A DNA stretch of 64,000 bases, from contig NZ_JAVFVT010000030.1 in assembly GCF_030929555.1 (NCBI RefSeq), positions 1 to 64,000 of the forward strand, given 5' to 3'. This document shows, one piece after another, positions 52,735-60,858 of the stretch (the stretch's first letter is position 1; each line of letters begins with the position of its first letter). Source of the DNA: Paenibacillus sp. LHD-117 (lineage in GTDB: Bacteria > Bacillota > Bacilli > Paenibacillales > Paenibacillaceae). The position numbers and the translations under genes are program-made. The notes under the pieces were generated by a model. That model saw only the letters and a program-made list of their open reading frames with translations, was not told the origin of the DNA and made no database searches.

Positions 52735-52977
52735 TCAACCTCCTTTCTCTATTCTTTATTCAATAGAGTATGAGTAATAGATTTAACGGGTAATAGACGA
52801 TTCAGCACATTTTTTTACTCATATGGCCGATTGGCTGAAATCACAGAAACATCGTTAGCCCCGCAAAAAAGTCCACTTAACCTTGAATTTAGACCGCTTA
52901 GTTTAGAAGCGTTTCAAAATTTCCAACCACCGATTAGATTAATGTATGAAAAGTACATGAAGCGAAAGGTGGTCCCT

Positions 52978-54159
52978 ATGAAATTAGTAATTAGAATCGT
53001 GCTTGGCTTTATCCTCGTAGCTGGAATCGGATTTGGTGTATTAGCCTATATGAATAGGCCGATATCGAAAGAGGCCGTTACTGAGAAAATCGAACAACGC
53101 TTAACAAACGTACTGGAAAAAAACGATTCGTTATCCAGCGCGCTATTGACGATTTACTCTGGCGAAACAGGTTACTTTGAACAATTTGCAGTAGGGACGA
53201 CCAATCGCTCCTCCGACCAACCAGTTCGAACCGATAGTCCCTATCATGCGGCCAGCATCGGCAAAACCATGAATGCCGTTATCTATGGCCTATTAGTTGA
53301 CGAAGGTAAAATCAGCTTTGACAATAAAATCGATTCTTGGCTGGAGGATGACATCCTTAAGGGATTATTCGTGGTAAACGGCACGGATTATAGCGACAAG
53401 GTCACGCTCAAACACTTACTGAGTCATACATCGGGCGTTGGCGATTATTTCGAAGGGCCGGTTAGAAGCGGGAAACCTTTACTGGAGATGATCACAGCGA
53501 ATCCGGATCTTTCGTTTACCCCGGAGGAGTTGATTGCGTTCGCTAGAGATCACCAGGATCCTGTTGGAACGCCGGGACAACAATTTTATTATTCCGATAC
53601 GGGCTATGTTTTGCTTGGTCTGATCCTAGAGGCGATCGAGGGGAAATCGTATTCGGATATTTTGGAAGAACGAATATTCGAGCCCCTGGGCATGAAGAAT
53701 AGTTACCTTATGTTTTACCAGGAAAAACCGGCTGACATCCTTGGGATTTATTTGAATGGCATCGACTTAAGCGACCGAAACGCATTGTCGGTTGACTGGG
53801 CAGGCGGCGGCGTTGTTACCACGATGGATGATCTGCTGGCGTTCATGAGGGCTTTGGAAAATGGGGCATTCCTGTCGGATGAGGTTTATGGACAGATGAC
53901 GGACTTTAGTCACCGCTATGACAAAGGGATCTATTACGGCATGGGCATGATGCGATTCGACTTCAGCGAGTTGTCGTTTCTGTTAGGCTCAATGACGGAT
54001 GTTTATGGCGGCGTCGGAGCCACGGGAACCTATGTCTTATACGATAAAGCTAAGGATACCTTTTTTATTGCCAATTTTGGATCGCTTGGTTTTGCGGAAA
54101 AAGGGATAGAAGAATTAGTAAAAATAAGAATGATTTATGATAGAATGAAAGTTGAATAA
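52978..54159 (+). CDS. Membrane-anchored serine hydrolase (beta-lactamase/penicillin-binding fold)
   Basis: The product has 393 residues. One N-terminal membrane helix (KLVIRIVLGFILVAGIGFGV) anchors an extracellular domain of the class C beta-lactamase family: catalytic S-x-x-K in YHAASIGKTMNAVIYG, the tyrosine motif in FYYSDTGYVLLG, and HTSG in LKHLLSHTSGVGDYF. ATG 52978 has AAGGTGG 6 nt upstream; the frame is open for 49 codons further up without a ribosome site. It may be a D-aminopeptidase, esterase or peptidoglycan-related enzyme. The substrate is unknown. Confidence 0.85.
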   Translation: MKLVIRIVLGFILVAGIGFGVLAYMNRPISKEAVTEKIEQRLTNVLEKNDSLSSALLTIYSGETGYFEQFAVGTTNRSSDQPVRTDSPYHAASIGKTMNAVIYGLLVDEGKISFDNKIDSWLEDDILKGLFVVNGTDYSDKVTLKHLLSHTSGVGDYFEGPVRSGKPLLEMITANPDLSFTPEELIAFARDHQDPVGTPGQQFYYSDTGYVLLGLILEAIEGKSYSDILEERIFEPLGMKNSYLMFYQEKPADILGIYLNGIDLSDRNALSVDWAGGGVVTTMDDLLAFMRALENGAFLSDEVYGQMTDFSHRYDKGIYYGMGMMRFDFSELSFLLGSMTDVYGGVGATGTYVLYDKAKDTFFIANFGSLGFAEKGIEELVKIRMIYDRMKVE

Positions 54160-54306
54160 CTCATCCATAAGTTGTCATCAAAATCGCACAGGATACTCCC
54201 GCTTCAAGTGGGGGAGGAATGTACGTCAGGCGCTAGCCTGAATGATTTTTCATATGTTCTTGACCTCCAATATATGCTATCATAAGTATAGAGAGGAGGC
54301 GAACAT

Positions 54307-55425
54307 ATGATCGTAACCGTCACGGCAAAAATCAAGATTAAGCCGACGGATAGTCAAATTGAGGCGCTGCATCAAACCATGATCGCTTATCGGCGAGGCT
54401 GCAATCTGGTCTCTGACTGTGTGTTCGACTCGAGCGAATTAAAGCAGCCTGCTTTGCACCGAATGACCTATCAAACCCTTCGCGGCACGATTGGTCTGCG
54501 CTCCCAAATGGCTCAGTCGGTGATGAAAACCGTCATTGCCAGATACAAGACGATTCGGAGCAGCGGCCACGATTGGACGCGCGTGCAGTTTAAGAAGCCG
54601 GAATATGATCTTGTCTGGAATAGGGATTATTCGCTGAACTCGCAGCTGTTCTCCGTGAATACACTTCAGGGCCGCATCAAAGTCCCCTTCGAATCCAAAG
54701 GAATGGAAGCTTATTTCGACGGCTCTTGGACATTCGGCACAGCAAAGCTTGTCTGGAAAAAACGCAAATGGTTTCTGCATATTCCTGTATCTAAGGAAAT
54801 AGCAGTCCCTGGGCTGCAGGACATCGAACAAGTTGCTGGGATCGATCTAGGCATCAACTTTATTGCCACGGCATACGGCTCCGATGGCAAGACCGTCTTC
54901 TATCGAGGCAGGGCGCTGAAACGAAAACGAGCGAACTACAAACGATTGCGTTCCGAGCTTCAGCGCAAACAAACAGCCTCGTCACGCCGCAGGCTAAAAC
55001 AAATCGGAGAGCGAGAAACCCGCTGGATGACGGATGTGAATCATCAGGTCAGTAAGGCACTCGCCCGCCGGTACGGGGCGAATACGCTGTTCGTGCTGGA
55101 AGATTTGACAGGTATTCGTCGTGCAACGGAAAAGACCAGGTTAAAGGATCGATATGTGACGGTATCGTGGGCGTTCCACCAGCTTCGCAAAATGGTGGAG
55201 TACAAAGCGCAGCTTGTGGGATCGATCGCGATTGCAGTTGATCCGAGGCATACCTCGCAAGCGTGTCCGGTATGCGGCCACATCGCAAAAGAAAATCGGG
55301 ATAAAGGGAAGCATCGTTTCCAATGCCGGGACTGCGGATATGCAAGCAATGATGACCGCATAGGCGCTATGAATCTCTGTCTGAAGGGAAAACAGTACCT
55401 TCTTCAAGGTGCAGGCGTAGCATGA
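54307..55425 (+). CDS. tnpB: TnpB, RNA-guided nuclease of IS200/IS605 elements
   Basis: The product has 372 residues, full length for the family. RuvC residues look intact: D in AGIDLGINFIATAYG, E in TLFVLEDLTGI and D in SNDDRIGAMNL. A zinc ribbon is present: CPVCGH then CRDCGY. TnpB proteins cut DNA using a guide from the element's right end (omega RNA), which maintains the element in the genome. The ribosome site GAGGAGG precedes the ATG. It is not visibly damaged, so it is probably active or was until recently. Confidence 0.93.
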   Translation: MIVTVTAKIKIKPTDSQIEALHQTMIAYRRGCNLVSDCVFDSSELKQPALHRMTYQTLRGTIGLRSQMAQSVMKTVIARYKTIRSSGHDWTRVQFKKPEYDLVWNRDYSLNSQLFSVNTLQGRIKVPFESKGMEAYFDGSWTFGTAKLVWKKRKWFLHIPVSKEIAVPGLQDIEQVAGIDLGINFIATAYGSDGKTVFYRGRALKRKRANYKRLRSELQRKQTASSRRRLKQIGERETRWMTDVNHQVSKALARRYGANTLFVLEDLTGIRRATEKTRLKDRYVTVSWAFHQLRKMVEYKAQLVGSIAIAVDPRHTSQACPVCGHIAKENRDKGKHRFQCRDCGYASNDDRIGAMNLCLKGKQYLLQGAGVA

Positions 55426-55590
55426 CTAGGCTTGCAGGGCAGCTGTCAATCTGCCCATCGATAGGCGTATGCTTATCGTGGATGTAACACCACGTTCTTC
55501 TGAACGCAAAGAGATCGGAGTTGCAGAGACGTTACCACGACCCTGGTAGTTACAAGCTCCACTTCAAACAATAGTTAAGTGGGAGTCATT
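55426..55590 (+). ncRNA. Candidate omega (guide) RNA scaffold of the TnpB element
   Basis: The sequence between the tnpB stop and the right-end hairpin is non-coding and contains several short inverted repeats. In known elements the guide RNA starts within tnpB and ends at this right end, with the guide taken from the adjoining host DNA. Boundaries are not resolvable by eye. Confidence 0.35.
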
Positions 55591-55603
55591 GACTAGGAGA
55601 CAC

Positions 55604-56147
55604 ATGATGGTTCAATTATTGTGTTCGAATAAAGTGTACGAGAAGTTGAAACAAGAATGTTCCAAATACCAAATCGAGATTAAGCAAGACAGTGATTTGG
55701 TGCTCGTCGAACAAGGCTACGACATCCCGAGCGGAAAGTTTTTGCATTGTATTCGAAGCCATCGATTACATGGACGTCATCAAGCTTTTGGTGTCCGGCG
55801 TTCGAGAAGACATTCACTTTTTGAATACTCTTACAGGTTTTAGCGATAATAAATTCGCGGTTATTGAACCAAGGGATGTGTTATACCTGGAAGCGGGTCC
55901 CGATGGCCTTATGGCGCATACAAAATCCAAACCTTACAGTATCAAAGAAACGCTGCACTATTATGAGAACATATGGGCAGCCAAAGGTTTCGTACGGATC
56001 AATAAATCGCAGCTCGTTAATTTGCTGCATGTAAAAGAAATCGTCCCTTGGTTTAACTCCAGATACGTGCTTAGAATGGATAATCACGCTGAATTGGAAG
56101 TATCGAAGATGTTTTCGAAAAAGCTTAGGAACACACTCAACATATAG
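55604..56147 (+). pseudogene. LytTR-domain regulator split by a frameshift
   Basis: The first frame gives MMVQLLCSNKVYEKLKQECS and continues to GYDIPSGK. Near 55738-55742 the reading must shift by one base, at a run of five T, to FCIVFEAIDYMDVIKLLVSG in the other frame. The rest is a LytTR DNA-binding domain (VIEPRDVLYLEAG, GFVRINKSQLVNLLHVKEI, WFNSRYVLRMDN, EVSKMFSKKLRNTLNI). Together they make one normal-length protein, so either a real single-base insertion, a sequencing error or phase variation splits it. The DUF3021 partner follows by 10 nt. The TnpB element ends just before it and may have taken its promoter. Confidence 0.8.
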
Positions 56148-56157
56148 GAGTACCCTC

Positions 56158-56589
56158 ATGGAGAATATTCATTTCGCTAATATTATCAAGTCCTTTTTTC
56201 TTGGTCTCTTCATAGGCGTGATCTTGCAGGTTTACGACAATTCGGATGTGTTATTCGAATATAAAGTTTTGACGGTATTAGCCAGCGGAAGCATTGGCTT
56301 CCTGGTCGGTTTGATTACGGAATGGCTGACCTCCATTCTCCCGATTCGTATGGCCAACGCTCGAATGTACTTCTTTATGAACAACTTGATCGCGCTAGTC
56401 GTGACTACGATTATTATGGCATCCTTGATCATGATCACAAGCTCTAAAATGGTGAGCAAAGGAGAATTCGCGCCCCTCTTATTGATCGTGCTTGGCATTA
56501 TCTGTATAGCGAATCTATTTGATTATTTGATGTATCGACGAGCTCAAAATAAATTGAAAAGATTTAAAGACGAATTTAACGAAAACTAG
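56158..56589 (+). CDS. DUF3021-family membrane protein, partner of the LytTR regulator
   Basis: The product has 143 residues and four membrane helices (about 10-28, 38-60, 75-98 and 105-125), ending with a charged tail. This is the layout of DUF3021 proteins that sit after a LytTR regulator and inhibit it at the membrane in the LytTR regulatory systems of Firmicutes, which control competence, bacteriocins or membrane stress. With the regulator split by frameshift, this copy may be an orphan. Confidence 0.82.
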   Translation: MENIHFANIIKSFFLGLFIGVILQVYDNSDVLFEYKVLTVLASGSIGFLVGLITEWLTSILPIRMANARMYFFMNNLIALVVTTIIMASLIMITSSKMVSKGEFAPLLLIVLGIICIANLFDYLMYRRAQNKLKRFKDEFNEN

Positions 56590-56602
56590 AGAGAAGTACG
56601 GA

Positions 56603-56640
56603 GGCGGCGATTCGCGAATCGCCGCCTTTTTTCTTTTTTT
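56603..56640 (+). terminator. Terminator of the LytTR/DUF3021 unit
   Basis: GGCGGCGATTC pairs with GAATCGCCGCC with almost no loop, followed by TTTTTTCTTTTTTT. The T run borders the IS1595-like insertion. Confidence 0.9.
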
Positions 56641-56679
56641 TAGGCTATGTTAACCTTCATTGTTGATATTTGAAGTTAA

Positions 56680-56698
56680 CGAACATTTGTTCTATAAT
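56680..56698 (+). promoter_or_regulatory. LexA-like (SOS) box over a promoter inside the IS element
   Basis: GAACATTTGTTC is a LexA/DinR-type inverted repeat, directly followed by TATAAT (56693-56698) and an AAGGGTGAT ribosome-site-like stretch. This arrangement is typical of SOS genes in Bacillus relatives. The gene it once drove is gone; transposase sequence begins a few bases later. Confidence 0.55.
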
Positions 56699-56704
56699 AA
56701 GGGT

Positions 56705-57222
56705 GATCATACCGAACGTAGGCCGCGTAAGCGCGGCGGAAAAGTGAAGCACCGTGGTATCAGCAACGAGCAAATCTGCGTACTGGTCGCCAGAGACCGT
56801 CAGAAAATGACCTTTTCGGGCGTTCTTGGACGTGGGCGTATCCGTACTACGAAACTGGATGAAGCAATTGGTTCTCCCTGTCGAACTCCAATGTGCTTTG
56901 TACGGATTCCTGGCGTGCGTTCAGTTCCTATGCCAATCAAAAGGGTTTGGCACATTACCGTTTCAAGTCCGATGGGAAACAGCGCGTTAAAGGCGTTTAC
57001 CATATCCAGAACGTCAATAGCTACCATAGCCGTCTGAAGAAATGGATGGACCGCTTCAACGGAGTAGCAACCAAGTATTTGGAGCATTACCTGGCGTGGT
57101 TCCGCTATCTTGACAGCAAGGAATATGAGAATACAACGTCGAATAAGAAAAACATGTTGGTCTCCTCATGCCTGTTTTCTGTGAAGGATACGAACGCCAG
57201 ACTTCGACGAATGGCTTACTGT
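56705..57222 (+). pseudogene. IS1595-family transposase remnant
   Basis: One frame reads KRGGKVKHRGISNEQICVLV and ARDRQKMTFSGVLGRGRI up to LDEAIGS. After a frameshift near 56875 another frame reads NVLCTDSWRAFSSYANQKGL, HYRFKSDGKQRVKGVYHIQN and RLKKWMDRFNGVATKYLEHY. These are the catalytic core and C-terminus of an IS1595 (DDE/DDN type) transposase. The N-terminal zinc-binding part is absent. It cannot be functional. Confidence 0.85.
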
Positions 57223-57303
57223 TGAGTTTACGGGAGGATAATTCCAACTTGTGGCATTATCGTATATACACGAAAAAGGATAGTATAAGGTGGGTCGCTA
57301 TTT

Positions 57304-57546
57304 ATGGAGTATGTTGAAAGATATATTGTTGAATTGGAAGATGGGACATTCGCGTTATGGGGGCAATTTGAAAAAGGTGGAGAACATAGTATACTGCCGA
57401 TGAAGGATTTCTACAATGCGACATTATTTCGAAAAGAACATGCTGAGCTCAAAGTTGTTCAGATTAATAAAGGAGAATGGCTCTATTATGGCGATGAACC
57501 CAAAAAAGCCGTAGGCATTCGTAAAATTGAAATGAAAATTGTATAA
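57304..57546 (+). CDS. Small passenger protein within the IS1595-like element
   Basis: The product has 80 residues, acidic, with no membrane segment, reading like a compact beta/alpha domain (MEYVERYIVELEDGTFALWG, EWLYYGDEPKKAVGIR). It is not part of the transposase. It lies inside the terminal repeats, so it would move with the element. An AAGGTGGG-like ribosome site precedes the ATG. No function is recognised. Confidence 0.6.
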   Translation: MEYVERYIVELEDGTFALWGQFEKGGEHSILPMKDFYNATLFRKEHAELKVVQINKGEWLYYGDEPKKAVGIRKIEMKIV

Positions 57547-57695
57547 AAGACACGTTCCGCTAACGGTGAACGATAGCTTAATAAACCGCTCTTTACGGGG
57601 CGGTTATATTTTTGGCTGAAAATCAACATTGAGATTTAACATAGCCTTTTTTTAAGATTCACTAAAGGATTAGAACCTAAGATAAGGAGGGATAG

Positions 57696-59345
57696 ATGCC
57701 CCGGAAAAGAAGAAAGAAGGCGATGAGGACGATGTTTAGAAAAACACAATTCGCTATAATCTTAGGGTTAACTTTAGCGGTTGCAACCCTATTGACCGGT
57801 TGTGAGTCGACGATGGAGTCAGATCCTGCGCCGAGTGAAGAAACACAGGTTACAACGCTTGAGTATGTGAGTGAGATGGACAAAATAAAAGTTATGTCAT
57901 TCGAGATTACGGTAGGCGAAGCCGAATGGCAGGCTATGCTGGACAACGCGGCAGCAGAAGAATATATTTCGGCAGACATTACGATTAATGGTACGACGAT
58001 CCGCAATGTCGGCATTCGTCCGAAAGGGAACTCCAGTCTCTCCTCGATTGTGCGAGACGAGACGACAGACCGATACAGCTTCAAAATTAAGTTTGATGAA
58101 TATGTGGAGGGGCAAACTTGGCTTGGTCTTGACAAAATCGTGCTTAACAGCAATTTTTCCGATGCAACCAGCCTAAAAGAATATTTATCGTATGACATAA
58201 TGTCTTATATCGGAGTGGATGCGCCACTATTTGCTTTCGCGGACATCTCGCTTAACGGCAAGACATGGGGCTTTTATCTGGCAGTTGAGGATCTAGACAG
58301 CGGTTATCTTGAACGTGTGTATAACGATGAGGGCGAGCTGTATAAGCCCGAAGCCGCTATGGGCGCAGGCGGCATGGGCGGAGGACGGTTGCCTGACGGT
58401 GCGAATACAGGACAGGGCGTTGCTCCGAACGAGACCGATGCAACACAGAATCCTGCTCTAACGATGCCCGGCCGACCGAATGGCGGCGGGATGAGAGGCA
58501 TGGCTAATAACGGCGTCTCCCTTCAATATACCGACGATGAGATCGGCAGTTATTCTGCTATCTTCGACAACGCGGCAACCAAAACGGATGAAGCCGATCA
58601 GCAGCGCGTAATTGAAGCTTTGAAAAACCTTGGCGAAGGCAAAGAGCTTGAAACCTATGTCGATGTGGACGCGGTGCTAAGGTATTTCGCCGCTCATACG
58701 GTGGTGGTCAATCTCGATAGTTATGTGTCAAATATGGGGCATAACTACTACCTGTATGAAAACGAGGGGCAGATCAGTATTCTTCCTTGGGATTACAATC
58801 TTGCGTTCGGGGGCTTCCAGTCGGGCAGCGCATCGGATGTCGTAAACTTTCCGATCGACACCCCGGTTTCAGGCGTGAGCATGGAAGAACGCCCGTTGCT
58901 CGCCAAATTGCTTGAAGTACCCGAATATCTTGAAATGTATCACGGGTTTCTACAAGAGATCGTTGACGGTTATTTTGCCGACGGCCAATTCGAGCAGACG
59001 GTTGATAAGTTAAGCTTGACGATTTCCGAATATGTGAAAAACGACCCCACGGCCTTTTACGGCTACGAGGAATTTGAAGCGGGGATCGTGGAGCTGAAGG
59101 AGCTGGGAGCGCTTCGCGCAGAGAGCATTCAAGGGCAGCTTAACGGGACAATACCTTCAACGACGGAAAGTCAGGAAGGGGATTCAAGCGCACTAATCGA
59201 CTCATCCTCTGTAAATCTGCAATCGCTAGGCTCTCAGGGGGGAGGAGGCGACCGCGGCGGTCCGGGTGGCGCCGGAGGTCCGGGCGGACAAGGCGGTTTC
59301 CCCGAAATGAACGGGATGGATTCACAAATAGGTAAAAACCCTTGA
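57696..59345 (+). CDS. CotH-family lipoprotein
   Basis: The product has 549 residues. A lipobox ends ATLLTGCE near residue 36. The CotH kinase-like fold has IRPKGNSSLSSIVRDET-type N-lobe, FKIKFDEYVEGQTWLGLDKI, ISLNGKTWGFYLAVEDLD, and the catalytic-site-like ILPWDYNLAFGGFQSG near 365. A Gly/Met/Pro-rich insert lies around 225-270, and the last 60 residues are Gly-rich (GGGGDRGGPGGAGG). CotH proteins are spore-coat protein kinases; lipoprotein forms are common in Paenibacillus and may act at the cell surface. ATG 57696 follows AAGGAGGG. The IS element sits 49 nt upstream and may affect its promoter. Confidence 0.88.
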   Translation: MPRKRRKKAMRTMFRKTQFAIILGLTLAVATLLTGCESTMESDPAPSEETQVTTLEYVSEMDKIKVMSFEITVGEAEWQAMLDNAAAEEYISADITINGTTIRNVGIRPKGNSSLSSIVRDETTDRYSFKIKFDEYVEGQTWLGLDKIVLNSNFSDATSLKEYLSYDIMSYIGVDAPLFAFADISLNGKTWGFYLAVEDLDSGYLERVYNDEGELYKPEAAMGAGGMGGGRLPDGANTGQGVAPNETDATQNPALTMPGRPNGGGMRGMANNGVSLQYTDDEIGSYSAIFDNAATKTDEADQQRVIEALKNLGEGKELETYVDVDAVLRYFAAHTVVVNLDSYVSNMGHNYYLYENEGQISILPWDYNLAFGGFQSGSASDVVNFPIDTPVSGVSMEERPLLAKLLEVPEYLEMYHGFLQEIVDGYFADGQFEQTVDKLSLTISEYVKNDPTAFYGYEEFEAGIVELKELGALRAESIQGQLNGTIPSTTESQEGDSSALIDSSSVNLQSLGSQGGGGDRGGPGGAGGPGGQGGFPEMNGMDSQIGKNP

Positions 59346-59375
59346 ACGCACTCGTTCAGGGGTTTTCATTTTTTA
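59335..59375 (+). terminator. Terminator of the CotH gene
   Basis: AAAACCCTTGAACG pairs with CGTTCAGGGGTTTT around a 4-nt loop, followed by CATTTTTT. Confidence 0.9.
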
Positions 59376-59475
59376 AAATATAAGAAAGTATAAGTTTTCA
59401 CTATACTGTGCTTATATTTCTCGGAATGAAACGCGCTGCACCGCCAAAGGACGGCGACAGCCGTTTCACCTTGTT
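59376..59475 (+). ncRNA. Candidate structured leader RNA, copy 2
   Basis: It has the same two-domain plan as the element at 16014-16115. Outer helix AAATATAAG/CTTATATTT (59376-59384 with 59411-59419), inner hairpin AGTATA/TATACT, then a conserved second domain TGAAACG ... CGTTTCA with the near-invariant ACGGCGACAGCCGTTTCACC. The first-domain helices differ from copy 1 in bases but keep pairing. It lies just after a terminator and about 105 nt before the first gene of the transglutaminase-like cassette. Confidence 0.6.
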
Positions 59476-59579
59476 AGACGGATACAAAGATATAACCGGA
59501 GTATATAACCTGGGATAGACTTCAGCCAATCGTTTTGTTGCTAAAATCAATATCAAACAACTGAAAGGATGAATGTGGG

Positions 59580-60224
59580 ATGTTCCAACGGATTCGAGCG
59601 CTAAGCTATGCCGGCATGGTTGGCGGAATAGGAATCGTGGCTACAGCCTTTGTTTATGCCAACACCCACGGAACGACAACGGTGAATAATATGGGGCAGT
59701 TGCTAGGGTTGAATGAACAGGAATGGGGGCGAATCGCAGCCGTGATTCCCGCGCTGCTCTGGGCAGCGCTGCTGGCTTTTAGGTTACGTATCGGAGATCG
59801 GATCACGCGGCTATCGGCGATCGGGTATAGGGTTGCATCGGCTGCGCTTGCAATAAGGATCTTAAGCGAACTCCCCCAATTCTTCATCGACATGCGTACG
59901 GACTATCAATCGCCCTTAGGGATGAGCTCGTGGTTATTATATTTGCTGTCCTTGCCGTTGCTGTCGATCGGTATGTTATCGATTTCTTTCGGATGCAAAC
60001 GCATAGGCATGGGTGGATTCATGTTCTATGCCCCGTTACTCGCTGGCCTGCTTACCATTCCATCGTTTCTGGCGGGCGGATTTCTAGCGGAAATATCCGA
60101 TAATGGCGCAATTTTTCGTTCAAGCGCGGTTTTATTGTCCATTCCGCAAGGCTTAGCCTGGATCGGAATCGGCATCGCCGCCTTATTAACAGACTTTCCC
60201 AACCGAAAGGGTGTATGTCAATGA
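59580..60224 (+). CDS. Membrane protein A of the transglutaminase-like cassette
   Basis: The product has 214 residues and about six hydrophobic segments. I know no family name. It resembles the third gene of the cassette (60859-61503): both have a THG(T/S)T motif after the first helix (ANTHGTTTVNNMG here), LLGL/WLGL next, and a GYR segment (SAIGYRVAS). So the two are paralogues. Its stop overlaps the start of the transglutaminase-like gene by 10 nt. Confidence 0.7.
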   Translation: MFQRIRALSYAGMVGGIGIVATAFVYANTHGTTTVNNMGQLLGLNEQEWGRIAAVIPALLWAALLAFRLRIGDRITRLSAIGYRVASAALAIRILSELPQFFIDMRTDYQSPLGMSSWLLYLLSLPLLSIGMLSISFGCKRIGMGGFMFYAPLLAGLLTIPSFLAGGFLAEISDNGAIFRSSAVLLSIPQGLAWIGIGIAALLTDFPNRKGVCQ

Positions 60225-60844
60225 ATTACTTGTCGAGCTCGACAATTATCGATTACGACCATCCGGCGATTAATGAACTATTTCATGAACTGAATACCGA
60301 CAGTACCGATGCAACGTTTTTGAAAAATGTCTATCGGTTTGCCAGAGACGTGATCGAATTCGAGTTTTGCGATTTCGGAGATACGATTGGCGATACCGTT
60401 ATGAAGAAGAAAGGTCACTGCTACCATAAAACGAACCTCATTACGGGCCTTTGCAGAAAAAAAGGCATTCAAGCAGGGATTAAGCTTTGTACGATACAAT
60501 CGGATGTGCTGAAGCCATATCTCACTGATGAAGTGCTGGATATTTTCTCGGGTCAGCCTGTAAGCCATTTTTTCTCCGTCATCCTTATCGAGGGGAAGTG
60601 GGTGTCCGTTGATTCGATCTTCGATAAAGATCTGCTTCGTTATTCGGACAGACTTCATTGGGCGATGGCGCAAGAATGGAGCGGATTCAGCAGCATAGAG
60701 CTTCCAAGAGACCTGATCTTGAATGAGCATAATGAAATTTTTGTTAAAGCGTTCGAGGACGGTGATTTGCCGCCGGCCAACCCTTTGCTGGATCAAATGA
60801 ATGAAAAATTGCGAGTGATCAGAAACGAGTTGAACCGAAAATAG
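60215..60844 (+). CDS. Transglutaminase-like (papain-fold) protein
   Basis: The product has 209 residues and is soluble. A Cys-His-Asp arrangement is visible: C in MKKKGHCYHKTNLITGLCRK, H in GQPVSHFFSVIL and D in GKWVSVDSIFDK. This order and spacing match transglutaminase-like proteins, which can be proteases, amidases or cross-linking enzymes. It is sandwiched and translationally coupled with two paralogous membrane proteins, so it probably acts at the inner face of the membrane with them. Function unknown. Confidence 0.7.
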   Translation: MSMNYLSSSTIIDYDHPAINELFHELNTDSTDATFLKNVYRFARDVIEFEFCDFGDTIGDTVMKKKGHCYHKTNLITGLCRKKGIQAGIKLCTIQSDVLKPYLTDEVLDIFSGQPVSHFFSVILIEGKWVSVDSIFDKDLLRYSDRLHWAMAQEWSGFSSIELPRDLILNEHNEIFVKAFEDGDLPPANPLLDQMNEKLRVIRNELNRK

Positions 60845-60858
60845 AGGGGAGAGGGTGT

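Larger units (their letters stand above)
54190..55590 (+). mobile_element. IS605-type element carrying only tnpB
   Basis: A tnpB gene is bracketed by subterminal hairpins: CTCCCGCTT/AAGTGGGGGAG-like at 54196-54216 and CTCCACTT/AAGTGGGAG at 55557-55585. There is no tnpA (Y1 transposase), so the element cannot move on its own. Ends are approximate. It sits directly before the start codon region of the LytTR gene. Confidence 0.65.
56643..57646. mobile_element. Degenerate IS1595-like element with target duplication
   Basis: Imperfect terminal inverted repeats begin GGCTATGTTAA at 56643 and end TTTAACATAGCC at 57646 (first ten bases match, then partly to about base 25). The flanks are direct 8-bp repeats TTTTTTTA (56635-56642 and 57647-57654), the size expected for IS1595 elements. 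The T-rich target is low in complexity, so chance cannot be fully excluded. Inside are a LexA-like promoter, a truncated transposase and an 80-residue passenger ORF. Confidence 0.8.

Noticed and set aside
51709..52773. Possible CRISPR-like array
   Set aside because: The regular 126-bp repeats encode the eight propeller repeats; there are no short repeats with unique spacers.
52831..52977. N-terminal extension of the serine hydrolase
   Set aside because: In frame but lacks a ribosome site, and it would put 49 residues before the membrane anchor; ATG 52978 is well supported.
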